A DNA stretch of 35,873 nt from assembly GCA_002425935.1 (NCBI GenBank), contig DINE01000006.1, positions 67,529-103,401 on the forward strand, given 5' to 3'. Positions 22,020-31,066 of the stretch are shown here, piece after piece; the stretch's first letter is position 1, and every line of letters begins with the position of its first letter. The stretch is from Bacteroidales bacterium UBA5548. GTDB taxonomy: Bacteria > Bacteroidota > Bacteroidia > Bacteroidales > UBA932. The notes under the pieces are model-generated. The model saw nothing but the letters and a program-made list of their open reading frames with translations. It was not told where the DNA came from and ran no database searches. A program made the position numbers and the translations under genes.

Positions 22020-24527
22020 TTATTGTTTTACAGGAACTCTTTTTCGCAATATTTCCTTAACAATTACACCAAGCAGAAGTAGAATCAGTATTCCTGAAGA
22101 GATTCTTGAGTAGAGCTCTCCCTTGGTAAACGACTCCGGCTTAAACTCAAATTCAATTGTATGGCTGCCCGCAGGAAGTTTAAGACCCCTCAGGGTGTAG
22201 TTGGCTCTGAATATAGAAAGCTCTTCTCCATCGACATAGGCACGCCATCCGGCAGGGTAATAAATCTCGCTGAATAGAGCTACTCGTGTACCTTTTGCAT
22301 TATACTGATATTTGAGTTTGTTGGGCGAGTACTCTGTTAGGACAATAAGCTCATCGTCAGACAGAGTATCTTTTGAGTACCCCTCTGTTAAAGAGGCATA
22401 ACTTTCGTTTACCACAGCATGCTCTCTAATGTCAAATCCCTGATCTGCAGTGGCCGGATTGAGCATATTTATCTCTCTTGTATTTGACTCTGCTAATTTA
22501 ATATCGGTTACGAACCATGCATTGCCAAAAGCGTGCTCATTAACCAGCGGAGAGCTCTCGGGAGAGATTACAATATATCTGGAGTTTAGCATACTCAAAA
22601 CCGGATAGAAGCCAAGAGCGTTCTGAGCATCCTCAATAGTTCGGCTCTCACGAAGGTCATTTGCTATTTGCTGCATCTCGCGGAAGAGGTGATGATCAAT
22701 CATATCCTGATACCTTTGCAGCTTTGCGGGACTGTAGCCCCCAATGGTTTTGTGATGGTAGCTTATATGTGAGTCGTTAAACGGACTCTCTACGCTCAAG
22801 TCCAGTACCCTGTAATTAGGGTCCTTGTCCTGAAGAATGAGCTTATCAACTGTTCTCAGTGCATATTGGTTTTCAAAATCGCGACGCTTCACAAAATGGT
22901 CTTCGTTAAGATATCTCTTTCCAACCATCCATAAATCGGCAATAAAGATCAAAGCAATTATCCCGTAAACAAGTACTTGCTTAATTTTGCCCTTATAGCC
23001 GAACCAAATAACAGTAGCGCCGGCCAGAATGAAGAAGAGCGAACGAATAGCATCGGTTCTCAGAAGAGAGATCCTGTCACTCATAAGAGGTTCTCTTAAT
23101 GTCTCCGGGAGACGGGCATCTCCTGCAGAGACAAACGAACCGGCCAAAGAGGGAATAATTGCAAAGAGGAGCGCAAGGCCGGCGGTAATTGCAAGTGATA
23201 TCGAAAATGCCCGTTTAAGTTTTTTCTCGTCATACTCTTTTTTAAGAATCCTGTCCAGAACCACAATCGCAAGCAGCGGAATTGTAATCTGTAGTATGAC
23301 AAGTACCATCGATACTGTTCTGAACTTGCTGTAAAGCGGAATATACTTAAAGAAAAACTCCGTTACAAAAAGAAGGTTAGAGCCCCACGAAAGCATTACG
23401 GCAAGCAGGGAGACGCCGGCCACCCACCACCTCAGAGGCCCCTTTATAAGAATAAGTCCAAGAACAAAAAGGAATACAGAGAGAGCTCCCATATACATCG
23501 GGCCTGCGGTAAAGGGCTGCGGACCCCAGTAGAGCGGCAACTGCTTAATGACCTGCTCTGCGCCGGTATAGCCACCCGCTTTAAGAGCCTTGTATGTCTC
23601 TGAACTTCTTGACAACTCTCCACCCGATGAACCTCCGTTAAAGTTGGGAATCATAAGGTTCGGCATCTCTTCGGGGCTATACGACCAGTTTGTTGCATAT
23701 GAAATATCAAGACCCTTCTGATCTTTACCCTCCTCTTTGGCAAGATCTGAACCGCCTCTCATTGTAAATTTCGAGTACTCATAAGTTGGCCAAAGGTGAT
23801 TTGTGTTGGATACAATTCCCAGAAAACCTGCAACCAGTAGCATTGCAGAGACAGTTATAAACTTTCTGAAGTATCCCTCCTTAACTGCCGAGTAAAGCTC
23901 GGCGATTGCCAGTGCAAGAACAATCATTGCAAGGTAATATGTTATCTGAGGGTGGTTTGCCTTAATCTGGAAGCTGAGGGCAAAAGCGAAGAGAAGAGAT
24001 CCAAGCAGAGCCTTTCGTTTGTATGCATAGACAACAGCTGCCACAACCCAGGGCATAAAGGCAATCGCCACCATTTTTGAGTTGTGTCCAACCTGAATAA
24101 TCTGCAGATTGTAAGAGCAGAATGTTACAGCAAAGGCACCAATAGCAGAGAGCCACGGGTTAATTCCAAAAGCAAGGAACATCATGAATGCCCCTGCCAG
24201 ACTAATCAGCAGGTATGCCGGAGGACGAGTTCCGGAGACCTTATTTATCAGTTTGTAGAAGTAATCGGTGTAATCACCTTCGTAGATTACAGAGATTGTT
24301 GTTGCAGGCATGCCCGAAAACATAGAGTTTGTCCAAAGCGCCGGATCTTTGTCAGGATTTGCCTTGTTATACTCAATAATTTCATTGGCCATTCCTCTCC
24401 AGGCTGCAATATCACTTTGATTAACAACCTTATTCTGTAACACCTGAGGTGTAAAGAGATAGGCTGCAACCGCAAAAAGCAGTATCGGTATCAGATACTG
24501 TTTGTATCTCTTAATAAACTCCTTCAT
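22020..24527 (-). CDS. YfhO family integral membrane protein
   Basis: The 835-aa protein has an N-terminal membrane helix (IPILLFAVAAYLF), then a first outer loop with NQSDIAAWRGMANEI and SGMPATTISV, followed by about ten membrane segments to residue ~530. A large soluble domain (~540-800) contains NPATADQGFDIREHAVV and YYPAGWRAYVDGEELSIFRA, the closing YfhO motif. It ends with a helix (ILILLLLGVIVKEIL). This is the Bacteroidetes YfhO pattern (PF09586). YfhO of Firmicutes has been linked to glycosylation of lipoteichoic acid; GT-C-like glycosyl transfer at the envelope is plausible here. The gene starts 11 nt after the GT4 gene, suggesting joint action on a lipid- or polymer-linked glycan. 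Confidence 0.9.
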   Translation of the reverse strand: MKEFIKRYKQYLIPILLFAVAAYLFTPQVLQNKVVNQSDIAAWRGMANEIIEYNKANPDKDPALWTNSMFSGMPATTISVIYEGDYTDYFYKLINKVSGTRPPAYLLISLAGAFMMFLAFGINPWLSAIGAFAVTFCSYNLQIIQVGHNSKMVAIAFMPWVVAAVVYAYKRKALLGSLLFAFALSFQIKANHPQITYYLAMIVLALAIAELYSAVKEGYFRKFITVSAMLLVAGFLGIVSNTNHLWPTYEYSKFTMRGGSDLAKEEGKDQKGLDISYATNWSYSPEEMPNLMIPNFNGGSSGGELSRSSETYKALKAGGYTGAEQVIKQLPLYWGPQPFTAGPMYMGALSVFLFVLGLILIKGPLRWWVAGVSLLAVMLSWGSNLLFVTEFFFKYIPLYSKFRTVSMVLVILQITIPLLAIVVLDRILKKEYDEKKLKRAFSISLAITAGLALLFAIIPSLAGSFVSAGDARLPETLREPLMSDRISLLRTDAIRSLFFILAGATVIWFGYKGKIKQVLVYGIIALIFIADLWMVGKRYLNEDHFVKRRDFENQYALRTVDKLILQDKDPNYRVLDLSVESPFNDSHISYHHKTIGGYSPAKLQRYQDMIDHHLFREMQQIANDLRESRTIEDAQNALGFYPVLSMLNSRYIVISPESSPLVNEHAFGNAWFVTDIKLAESNTREINMLNPATADQGFDIREHAVVNESYASLTEGYSKDTLSDDELIVLTEYSPNKLKYQYNAKGTRVALFSEIYYPAGWRAYVDGEELSIFRANYTLRGLKLPAGSHTIEFEFKPESFTKGELYSRISSGILILLLLGVIVKEILRKRVPVKQ

Positions 24528-24538
24528 ATAACTTTAAT

Positions 24539-25852
24539 TTATTCTCTTTCTGTAATTTGATCAAGTATCCCGGCAAGCTGTTCGGTTAAATTTTTTCTTG
24601 AATATTTATCGATGTTTACCCCTTTCGGGTATGCTGAGCCCTCTTTATAGAAGTTGTAGACCTCGTCTATCCAGGATGAAACACCCTTTTTATCCTTAAA
24701 ATCGAACATCCGGCCGGCTCCGCTCTCTTCGAGTGCAATGTCCATATCGCCGCCCTTTGGCCCAAATCCGAGTACAGGTTTCCCTGCAGCCAGATATTCA
24801 AAAAACTTACCTGTCATTATCCCCTTGGACTCAGGCTCCATCCCCCCCGAAAGTAGCAAAATACGCGCCTTTCGCTGCCACGTTACAACCTGATCGTGTG
24901 GCATATACTCCATTAAAATAAGATTCTCCCTAAGACCGTTTTTGTAAATATCATCAATAATTGATTTATCAATATTTCCAATAAGCCTTATCCTTAGCTC
25001 CTTTGCAAAGACCTTGCTCTTTCGTGCCCTCTCCCCCAGCACCTTCCACAAAACAGATGGATTCTGCACTGCCACAAACAGCCCTGTATAGGTAATCGTA
25101 AAGTTAATCTCTGACTCAGGCTCCTTTCCTTTGAAATCCTCTTTATCAAATCCGTTGGTAACAACATAGACATCACTCCCTCTCAGCTCCCTAAGCTCTG
25201 CAGCAATAGTGTTTGTAACTGTAACAACTGCATTTGCCTCCCTTACCACCCTCTTCTCCAGTTTTTCATGAATACCTTTCACGTATGAGGTGTGGCCCAT
25301 GTACTTGAAGTTGTAAATCTTTGTCCAGGGATCTCTGAAATCTGCCAGCCAGGGAATTCCTGTTGCTTTTGAAACCTTTCTGGCAATCAGGTGCATAGAG
25401 TGGGGAGGTCCTGTGCTCACAATAGCATCAACAGGACTCTCTTTCAGATATTTCCTGAGATACTTCACAGAAGGAGATACCCAAAGTATCTTTGGATCGG
25501 GAATAAAGATATTGCTCCTGATAAAGAGAGAGAGCCTCTCTTTAAAAGAGACACTGCGGGATGCCGAACCGTGAGCGTTTATGAACCCCGGCTTAACGGA
25601 CCCCTTTCTCTTTCCTGTAAAGAGTCTGTAAAGTGAATACGGTTCTGTGATTTTTCGCTTTATAACCTCTATGCCGGGCGGAATCTCTTTCTCTAACGAC
25701 TTGTCCTCGGCCATAAATTCAGGATTATCCGGAGTGTAGATAACGGGTTCATACCCGAACTCCCTGAGGTATTTGGTAAACTTAAGCCACCTCTGAACTC
25801 CGGAGCCCCCGAACGGAGGCCAGTAATAGGTTATGATGAGTATTTTTTTCAA
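24539..25852 (-). CDS. Glycosyltransferase, GT4 family-like
   Basis: The 437-aa cytoplasmic or membrane-associated protein starts MKKILIITYYWPPFGGSGVQRW, the glycine-rich N-terminal loop of GT-B glycosyltransferases. Further motifs are PDPKILWVSPSVKYL, AIVSTGPPHSMHLIARKV, GIPWLADFRDPWT, and the donor-side INFTITYTG and TGKFFEYLAAGKPVLGFGP, with the conserved Glu of EX7E-type enzymes near FEYLAAGKPVLGF. The start codon is TTG (25852); an in-frame TAA lies just upstream, so no longer form exists. A 19-bp palindrome sits 11 nt upstream. It is 11 nt ahead of yfhO, so both are probably expressed together. Sugar and acceptor cannot be read from sequence. Confidence 0.9.
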   Translation of the reverse strand: MKKILIITYYWPPFGGSGVQRWLKFTKYLREFGYEPVIYTPDNPEFMAEDKSLEKEIPPGIEVIKRKITEPYSLYRLFTGKRKGSVKPGFINAHGSASRSVSFKERLSLFIRSNIFIPDPKILWVSPSVKYLRKYLKESPVDAIVSTGPPHSMHLIARKVSKATGIPWLADFRDPWTKIYNFKYMGHTSYVKGIHEKLEKRVVREANAVVTVTNTIAAELRELRGSDVYVVTNGFDKEDFKGKEPESEINFTITYTGLFVAVQNPSVLWKVLGERARKSKVFAKELRIRLIGNIDKSIIDDIYKNGLRENLILMEYMPHDQVVTWQRKARILLLSGGMEPESKGIMTGKFFEYLAAGKPVLGFGPKGGDMDIALEESGAGRMFDFKDKKGVSSWIDEVYNFYKEGSAYPKGVNIDKYSRKNLTEQLAGILDQITERE

Positions 25853-25862
25853 CCGTTAAAAT

Positions 25863-25881
25863 TCAGAATTGTCAATTCTGA
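25863..25881. promoter_or_regulatory. 19-bp perfect palindrome upstream of the glycosyltransferase gene
   Basis: TCAGAATTGTCAATTCTGA is a perfect inverted repeat with a single central base. It lies between the stop of the serine-hydrolase gene (25897) and the TTG start of the GT4 gene (25852), both on minus. It could be a dyad operator, or a weak terminator since the minus strand continues with AATTTTAA rather than a clean T-run. Confidence 0.5.
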
Positions 25882-25896
25882 TATATCATTTAGGTT

Positions 25897-27084
25897 CTAT
25901 TTAATAAATATTTCATAAAGCGCTCTGATAACGTCTCCCTGAATTGTTGTAAATCCGTCTTTGTAAACAGGATCACATCCATTTGTCATCATCACAAAGC
26001 CAAACCTTTTATTCGGCTCAAAGAACATCGCGCTGTATAGTCCGTAAGCAGATCCTGTATGCCCAACCATCATCTCTCCCGGGATTAGGTTTCCGGCGTG
26101 TCTTAAAGCAAGGCAATAGCTGTTAAGTTCACCTGTCTCAACAACAGGAGTCTGCATAAGTTTTGCGCTCTCTTCCGACAGAACTCTCACGCCGTTCTCC
26201 CCAACTCCGTAGTTCATGTGCATTATCATGTAGCGGGCAAGATCGTATGCCGATGTTTTCATACCACCTGTAGGCGAAAAGAGCGGAGTGCTGTAACCCA
26301 TTACATACCCCGAATCGATATCTTTTGCCCTGCTCAGATAGGCAGCCGGCTGAATCTTAAATACCCTCTCCGCTCCTGCGGTTGTGTCAACGGGCTCTTT
26401 ACTGTACAGCGGAACATATTTTGCTGCATCAAGAGAGTCGACATTGAAACTTGCAGTAAGGCCAAGCGGATTTATAATTGTCTCTTTAATAAGATTATCG
26501 AACCTAATACCTGAATACTTTTCAATAATTGCACCAAGTGTGTTGAATCCCAGATTGCAGTACTCATACTTTGTGCCCGGCTCATAATCGTTATAACTCT
26601 TTGCGTATTCAGGGGTCTTCAGAGGATCTATCACATCAAGCCTGAAGTATCCGCCTGCATCGTTCATACTTGAAGTGTGCGAAAGCAACATCTTAACTGT
26701 AATTGGCACATCCGGGTACTTTGGATTTCTTACGGTAAAACCTACCAGATTACTCACATCTTCGTCCAGGCTAAAAAGACCCTTTTCAACAAGTGTCATA
26801 AGGGCAGTTGTAGTGAAAGATTTTGATATTGAGGCTATTCTAAAAATATCATCTTGTGCCAGAGGGCTCTTCTCTTCAAGGTTTTTGTACCCGAACGAGT
26901 TGCTGTAGATAATCTTTCCGTCTTTTACAACAGCAACTGCAAGGCCAACAGCCCCGGTACTATCCATAATATTGCCAATCTTCTCCTCCACCTTGCTCTC
27001 CTTTGACTGAAAACTGCAAGCGGTCACTACTGTAGCGATACTTAAAATTGCAGCGATGTTTCTGAAAATTCTCTGTTTTTTCAT
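25897..27084 (-). CDS. Serine hydrolase lipoprotein of the beta-lactamase / DD-peptidase fold
   Basis: The lipobox is VTAC with Cys23, so the 395-aa protein is probably membrane-anchored and periplasmic or surface exposed. The three active-site elements of the class C / PBP4* family (PF00144) are intact: S85-x-x-K88 in IASISKSF, Y175-x-N177 in YEYCNLGFN and H342-T-G in MVGHTGSAYG. DDIFRIASISKSFTTTALM and LLSHTSSMND are also typical. Members act as D-aminopeptidases, esterases or peptidoglycan-related carboxypeptidases; substrate is not decided here. Its -7 box at 27112-27119 is divergent from mutS. No beta-lactam resistance role should be assumed. Confidence 0.92.
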   Translation of the reverse strand: MKKQRIFRNIAAILSIATVVTACSFQSKESKVEEKIGNIMDSTGAVGLAVAVVKDGKIIYSNSFGYKNLEEKSPLAQDDIFRIASISKSFTTTALMTLVEKGLFSLDEDVSNLVGFTVRNPKYPDVPITVKMLLSHTSSMNDAGGYFRLDVIDPLKTPEYAKSYNDYEPGTKYEYCNLGFNTLGAIIEKYSGIRFDNLIKETIINPLGLTASFNVDSLDAAKYVPLYSKEPVDTTAGAERVFKIQPAAYLSRAKDIDSGYVMGYSTPLFSPTGGMKTSAYDLARYMIMHMNYGVGENGVRVLSEESAKLMQTPVVETGELNSYCLALRHAGNLIPGEMMVGHTGSAYGLYSAMFFEPNKRFGFVMMTNGCDPVYKDGFTTIQGDVIRALYEIFIK

Positions 27085-27111
27085 AAGCGGTTAATTTTAG
27101 CGGACATTTCA

Positions 27112-27119
27112 CAAAGATA
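27112..27119 (-). promoter_or_regulatory. -7 box for the serine hydrolase gene
   Basis: The minus strand reads TATCTTTG, a full TAnnTTTG match, 27 nt before ATG 27084. The leader would be about 24 nt. Confidence 0.45.
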
Positions 27120-27141
27120 GAGTTTTGAAATAAAATATATC

Positions 27142-27149
27142 TATTTTTG
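27142..27149 (+). promoter_or_regulatory. -7 box for mutS (near-leaderless)
   Basis: TATTTTTG matches TAnnTTTG and ends 5 nt before the ATG at 27155, so the leader would be about 2-3 nt. A TTTG at 27124-27127 is 14 nt upstream, closer than a normal -33 element. Confidence 0.4.
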
Positions 27150-27154
27150 TAAGA

Positions 27155-29764
27155 ATGAACTCCGATAAAAAAATAGCAGAAACCCCTTTAATGAAACAGT
27201 ATCTGGCCATCAAGGCCAGGTATCCTGACGCACTTTTGCTCTTTAGAGTAGGTGACTTTTACGAGACCTTTGGAGAGGACGCTGTTACTGCATCTAAAGT
27301 GCTTGGAATCGTACTCACCAAAAGGGCAAATGGTGCCGCCTCCCATGTAGAGCTGGCAGGATTTCCACACCACTCTATCGACAGCTATCTGCCCAAACTT
27401 GTAAGAGCAGGATACCGGGTTGCAGTCTGCGATCAGCTGGAGGACCCCAAACTCACAAAGAAGATTGTAAAGAGGGGCATAACAGAGCTGGTTACTCCCG
27501 GTGTTGCATACAACGATCAGCTGCTTTCAAACAGCGAAAACAACTTTCTCTGTTCAATTTGCTTCAAGGGAGAGAGTGCAGGAGTTGCATTTCTGGACAT
27601 CTCAACCGGCACATTCAGGGTTGCATCGGGTTCACTGGAGTATGCAGAGCTGCTGCTTGCAAGTTTGGCCCCAAAGGAGGTTCTGGTGGAGCGTTCGTTC
27701 CGCAAGGGCTTTGAAGAGCGGTTTGGTAGAGATTACTACATAACACCTATGGATGAGTGGGCATTTGTTCAGGATGCCGCTTACGAAAAGCTTAGAGAGC
27801 ACTTTGGAACAACCTCTCTCAAAGGGTTTGGAGTTGAGGAGATTCCACTGGCGGTAACTGCTGCCGGAGCGATTCTCTTTTATCTTGAACTGACCCATCA
27901 CGAGGGGCTGGGGCACTTATGCTCAATATCAAGGATTGACGAGGGCGAGTTTGTCTGGATAGATAAGTTCACGTTCCGGAATCTGGAGGTTTTCGGGAGT
28001 TCGCAGGAGGGTGCTGTCTCGCTCTTCAAGACAATTGAGCGATGTGCCAATCCGATGGGTTCAAGAACCCTGCGAAACTGGCTTGCCATGCCACTGAAAA
28101 ATATCGATCAACTCAATATCAGACACAATATTGTAGAGACACTTTTCACGCAGAGAGAGCTGAGAGATAATCTGAGGAAGCTTCTCCACGAAGCCGGCGA
28201 TCTTGAAAGAGTTGTCTCAAAAGCTGCTGCAGGCAGAATAACTCCACGTGAAATGGTCATGCTCAGGCGGGGTCTTCACCAGATTTCACCTGTAAAAGCT
28301 CTCTGCCACAACTCACCATCACAGCACCTTCGCTCATACGGAGAGGCACTTGACGAATGCGAAATTCTGCTCGCAAAACTCACCAAAGAGCTACTTCCCG
28401 ACCCCGCCGGCCTAATCGGAAAAGGAGATGTAATATCACCCGGCATCAGTTCAGATCTGGACTCACTCCGCGATATTGCCCGTCACGGCAAAGAGATACT
28501 TGCCGACATTCAGGAGAGGGAGACAAAGCGTACAGGAATAACTTCACTCAAAATAAGCTACAACAATGTGTTCGGGTATTATCTGGAGGTACGTAATACA
28601 CACAAAGACAAGGTACCGCAGGACTGGATACGAAAACAGACTCTCGTAAGTGCTGAGAGGTATATTACCCAGGAGCTCAAGGAGTACGAAGAGAAAATTC
28701 TTGGAGCAGAGGAGAAAATTCTTGCCCTTGAACAGACCCTTTTCAACAATCTGATATCAGCCATACAGCAGAACATTCCGGCCATACAACAGAACGCATC
28801 TGTACTGGCACAGCTTGACTGCCTGGCAGGCTTTGCACTGCTTGCTCAGGAGAATAACTACTGCCGCCCGGCTCTTAACACAGGAACGACCATAGAGATT
28901 AAAAACGGAAGGCACCCTGTTATTGAGACACTTATGCCTCCGGGAGAGGAGTACATCGCCAACGATATAACACTTGATAACGACACTCAGCAGATAATTA
29001 TTCTCACCGGACCTAACATGGCCGGTAAAAGTGCCTTGCTGAGGCAGACAGCCCTGATAGTTCTGCTTGCCCAAACAGGCTCTTTTGTTCCGGCTGAAAG
29101 CGCAACACTGGGAATCACCGATAAAATTTTCACAAGAGTTGGCGCATCGGACAATATCAGTCGCGGTGAGAGTACCTTTATGACCGAAATGCTCGAAACA
29201 TCCACCATTCTTCACAACCTGTCGTCGCGCTCCCTTGTTCTACTTGACGAAATTGGCAGAGGTACAAGCACATACGATGGAATGTCAATAGCATGGGCCA
29301 TAGTGGAGTACGTACACGAACACCCTCAGCACAGGGCAAAAACGCTCTTTGCAACCCACTACCATGAGCTAAACGACTTGGAGGAGAGGTTCCCCAGAGT
29401 TAAAAACTGGCACATTTCTGTAAAAGAGGTTGGTAAAAATGTTATCTTTCTGCGAAAATTGTGCAGAGGTGGTGTTGAGCACAGCTTTGGAATCCATGTT
29501 GCAAGGATGGCGGGAATGCCGCGTGAAGTTGTCACCGGAGCAGAAAGGATACTCAGGCAGCTCGAGAACTCAGGTGCGGGCAAAGAGAAAAAGGGAAAGA
29601 AGATTACTGCAAATCAGGATGCCGTACAACTCTCGTTCTTCAAGCTTGATGATCCGCTTCTGATAGAGATAAGAGACGAGCTCAGGGATATGGACATAAA
29701 TGCCCTTTCGCCGCTTGATGCATTTGACAAATTAAGAAATTTAAAAAAGAGATTGGGTCTTTAA
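27155..29764 (+). CDS. mutS: DNA mismatch repair protein MutS
   Basis: The 869-aa protein recognises mismatches and small loops and recruits MutL. The mismatch-reading Phe-x-Glu motif is F35-Y36-E37 in RVGDFYETFGEDA. The connector, lever and clamp regions follow (for example KRTGITSLKISYNNVFGYYLEV near residue 460). The ATPase domain has Walker A TGPNMAGKSALLRQ (~618-631), ISRGESTFMTEM, Walker B SLVLLDEIGRGTSTYDG and FATHYHEL, and a C-terminal helix-turn-helix with EHSFGIHVARMAGMPREVV. Length and complete domains fit MutS1. Its stop codon overlaps the Shine-Dalgarno of the ABC permease, so the two are probably co-transcribed. Confidence 0.98.
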   Translation: MNSDKKIAETPLMKQYLAIKARYPDALLLFRVGDFYETFGEDAVTASKVLGIVLTKRANGAASHVELAGFPHHSIDSYLPKLVRAGYRVAVCDQLEDPKLTKKIVKRGITELVTPGVAYNDQLLSNSENNFLCSICFKGESAGVAFLDISTGTFRVASGSLEYAELLLASLAPKEVLVERSFRKGFEERFGRDYYITPMDEWAFVQDAAYEKLREHFGTTSLKGFGVEEIPLAVTAAGAILFYLELTHHEGLGHLCSISRIDEGEFVWIDKFTFRNLEVFGSSQEGAVSLFKTIERCANPMGSRTLRNWLAMPLKNIDQLNIRHNIVETLFTQRELRDNLRKLLHEAGDLERVVSKAAAGRITPREMVMLRRGLHQISPVKALCHNSPSQHLRSYGEALDECEILLAKLTKELLPDPAGLIGKGDVISPGISSDLDSLRDIARHGKEILADIQERETKRTGITSLKISYNNVFGYYLEVRNTHKDKVPQDWIRKQTLVSAERYITQELKEYEEKILGAEEKILALEQTLFNNLISAIQQNIPAIQQNASVLAQLDCLAGFALLAQENNYCRPALNTGTTIEIKNGRHPVIETLMPPGEEYIANDITLDNDTQQIIILTGPNMAGKSALLRQTALIVLLAQTGSFVPAESATLGITDKIFTRVGASDNISRGESTFMTEMLETSTILHNLSSRSLVLLDEIGRGTSTYDGMSIAWAIVEYVHEHPQHRAKTLFATHYHELNDLEERFPRVKNWHISVKEVGKNVIFLRKLCRGGVEHSFGIHVARMAGMPREVVTGAERILRQLENSGAGKEKKGKKITANQDAVQLSFFKLDDPLLIEIRDELRDMDINALSPLDAFDKLRNLKKRLGL

Positions 29765-29769
29765 GGAGG
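29763..29769 (+). promoter_or_regulatory. Strong Shine-Dalgarno sequence before the ABC permease gene
   Basis: AAGGAGG lies 4 nt before ATG 29774 and overlaps the mutS stop. It is the most complete anti-SD match noticed in this window, where most starts lack one. Confidence 0.75.
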
Positions 29770-29773
29770 AGAT

Positions 29774-31045
29774 ATGATTAGTTATTACAGAAGATTCCAG
29801 ATGATATTCAAGCTGATGGTCGAAAGCATAACGTTTGCTTTCGGTTCGCTTAAAGGAGACAAGTTCAGGACCTTTTTGTCGCTGTTTGGCGTAACTATCG
29901 GTATCTTCTCTATTGTTACAGTCTTTACTGCAATAGACGCGTTACAGAGCAATGTAGAGAGAGGGTTAAACAGCTTTGGCTCAACAACAGTTTACGTACA
30001 GGAGTTCCCTTTTGCTCCAGAAGAGGGAGAGGAGTATAAGTGGTGGGAGTTCCGCACAAGGCCAACGCCCAAATATGAGGAGTATCTGTTTCTTAAAGCA
30101 AATTCCAAAACATTGGAATCCACTGCCTTTGTTACATTTACCAACCTTTCGGTTAAGTACCGCCGTAACTCATTTACAGGAGGATTTGTTACTGCCCCTA
30201 CCTACGAATGGGACAAAGTGGCAAATGTAGAGATTGAGTCTGGGAGGTACTTCTCGATGTCTGAGACGCAGTCCTCTGTTCCGGTTGCAATTCTTGGATA
30301 CGCTGTTGCAGAGAATCTTTTCGCCGGCGAAGATCCGATAAACAAAATCATAAAGCTTGGTAACAGCAACACAAGGGTAATCGGCGTTATGAAGAAGGCC
30401 GGAGAGAGTATTGTCAACATTTTTGATACCGATAACTCTGTACTTATTCCTTACAGCTATGCAGGCACTTTATTTAACGTGAAGCGCTCATCTGCAATGA
30501 TTTGCCTGAAACCTCACGACAATATCTCAAGAGATGAATTTATTCAGGAGATGAGGCAGCTTATGAGAGCGGTGAGACGACTTAAGCCAAAGCAGAAAGA
30601 TAACTTTGCCCTTAATGAAATGACATTCCTGCTAAACTCAACCAAGGAAATTTTTGGAGGAATAAACCTTGCCGGGTGGATTATAGGCGGTTTCTCAATA
30701 CTGATAGGGGGCTTTGGAATTGCAAATATTATGTTCGTCTCTGTTAAGGAGAGGACAAATCTTATTGGTATTCAAAAGGCACTCGGTGCAAAGAAATACA
30801 CAATACTAACACAGTTCCTGGCAGAGGCGGCAGTTCTCGCTATTGCAGGCGGTGCCGTGGGAATACTCTTTGTATCTCTTCTGGTGATGGCAGTGGGAAG
30901 CAATGAATCATTTCCAATGCAGCTTAGCGCATACAACGTGATAAGAGGACTTATGATTTCGTCTGTGATCGGAATTGTTTCAGGATTTTTGCCGGCCTAC
31001 ACTGCTGCAAATCTGAATCCGGTAGATGCAATTAACTCTAAATAG
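29774..31045 (+). CDS. ABC transporter permease, MacB/FtsX family
   Basis: The 423-aa inner-membrane protein has the MacB_PCD-FtsX plan. The first TM (~residues 36-56) lies in GDKFRTFLSLFGVTIGIFSIVTVFTAI. A large periplasmic domain (~60-300) contains VYVQEFPFAPEEGEEY, ESGRYFSMSE, VAILGYAVAENLFAGEDPIN and TRVIGVMKKAGESI. Three C-terminal TMs follow, with the FtsX motif NIMFVSVKERTNLIGIQKALGAKKYTI. Such permeases pair with an ATPase to drive export or lipoprotein transport, but no ATPase gene is in this window. Probably translated after mutS as one transcript. Substrate unknown. Confidence 0.9.
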   Translation: MISYYRRFQMIFKLMVESITFAFGSLKGDKFRTFLSLFGVTIGIFSIVTVFTAIDALQSNVERGLNSFGSTTVYVQEFPFAPEEGEEYKWWEFRTRPTPKYEEYLFLKANSKTLESTAFVTFTNLSVKYRRNSFTGGFVTAPTYEWDKVANVEIESGRYFSMSETQSSVPVAILGYAVAENLFAGEDPINKIIKLGNSNTRVIGVMKKAGESIVNIFDTDNSVLIPYSYAGTLFNVKRSSAMICLKPHDNISRDEFIQEMRQLMRAVRRLKPKQKDNFALNEMTFLLNSTKEIFGGINLAGWIIGGFSILIGGFGIANIMFVSVKERTNLIGIQKALGAKKYTILTQFLAEAAVLAIAGGAVGILFVSLLVMAVGSNESFPMQLSAYNVIRGLMISSVIGIVSGFLPAYTAANLNPVDAINSK

Positions 31046-31066
31046 TTTGAGACTCTTTCAGGGGGC

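Noticed and set aside
31046..31066. Possible bidirectional terminator between the ABC permease and rsmA
   Set aside because: Only a 6-bp inverted match (GACTCT/AGAGTC) is visible without T-runs.
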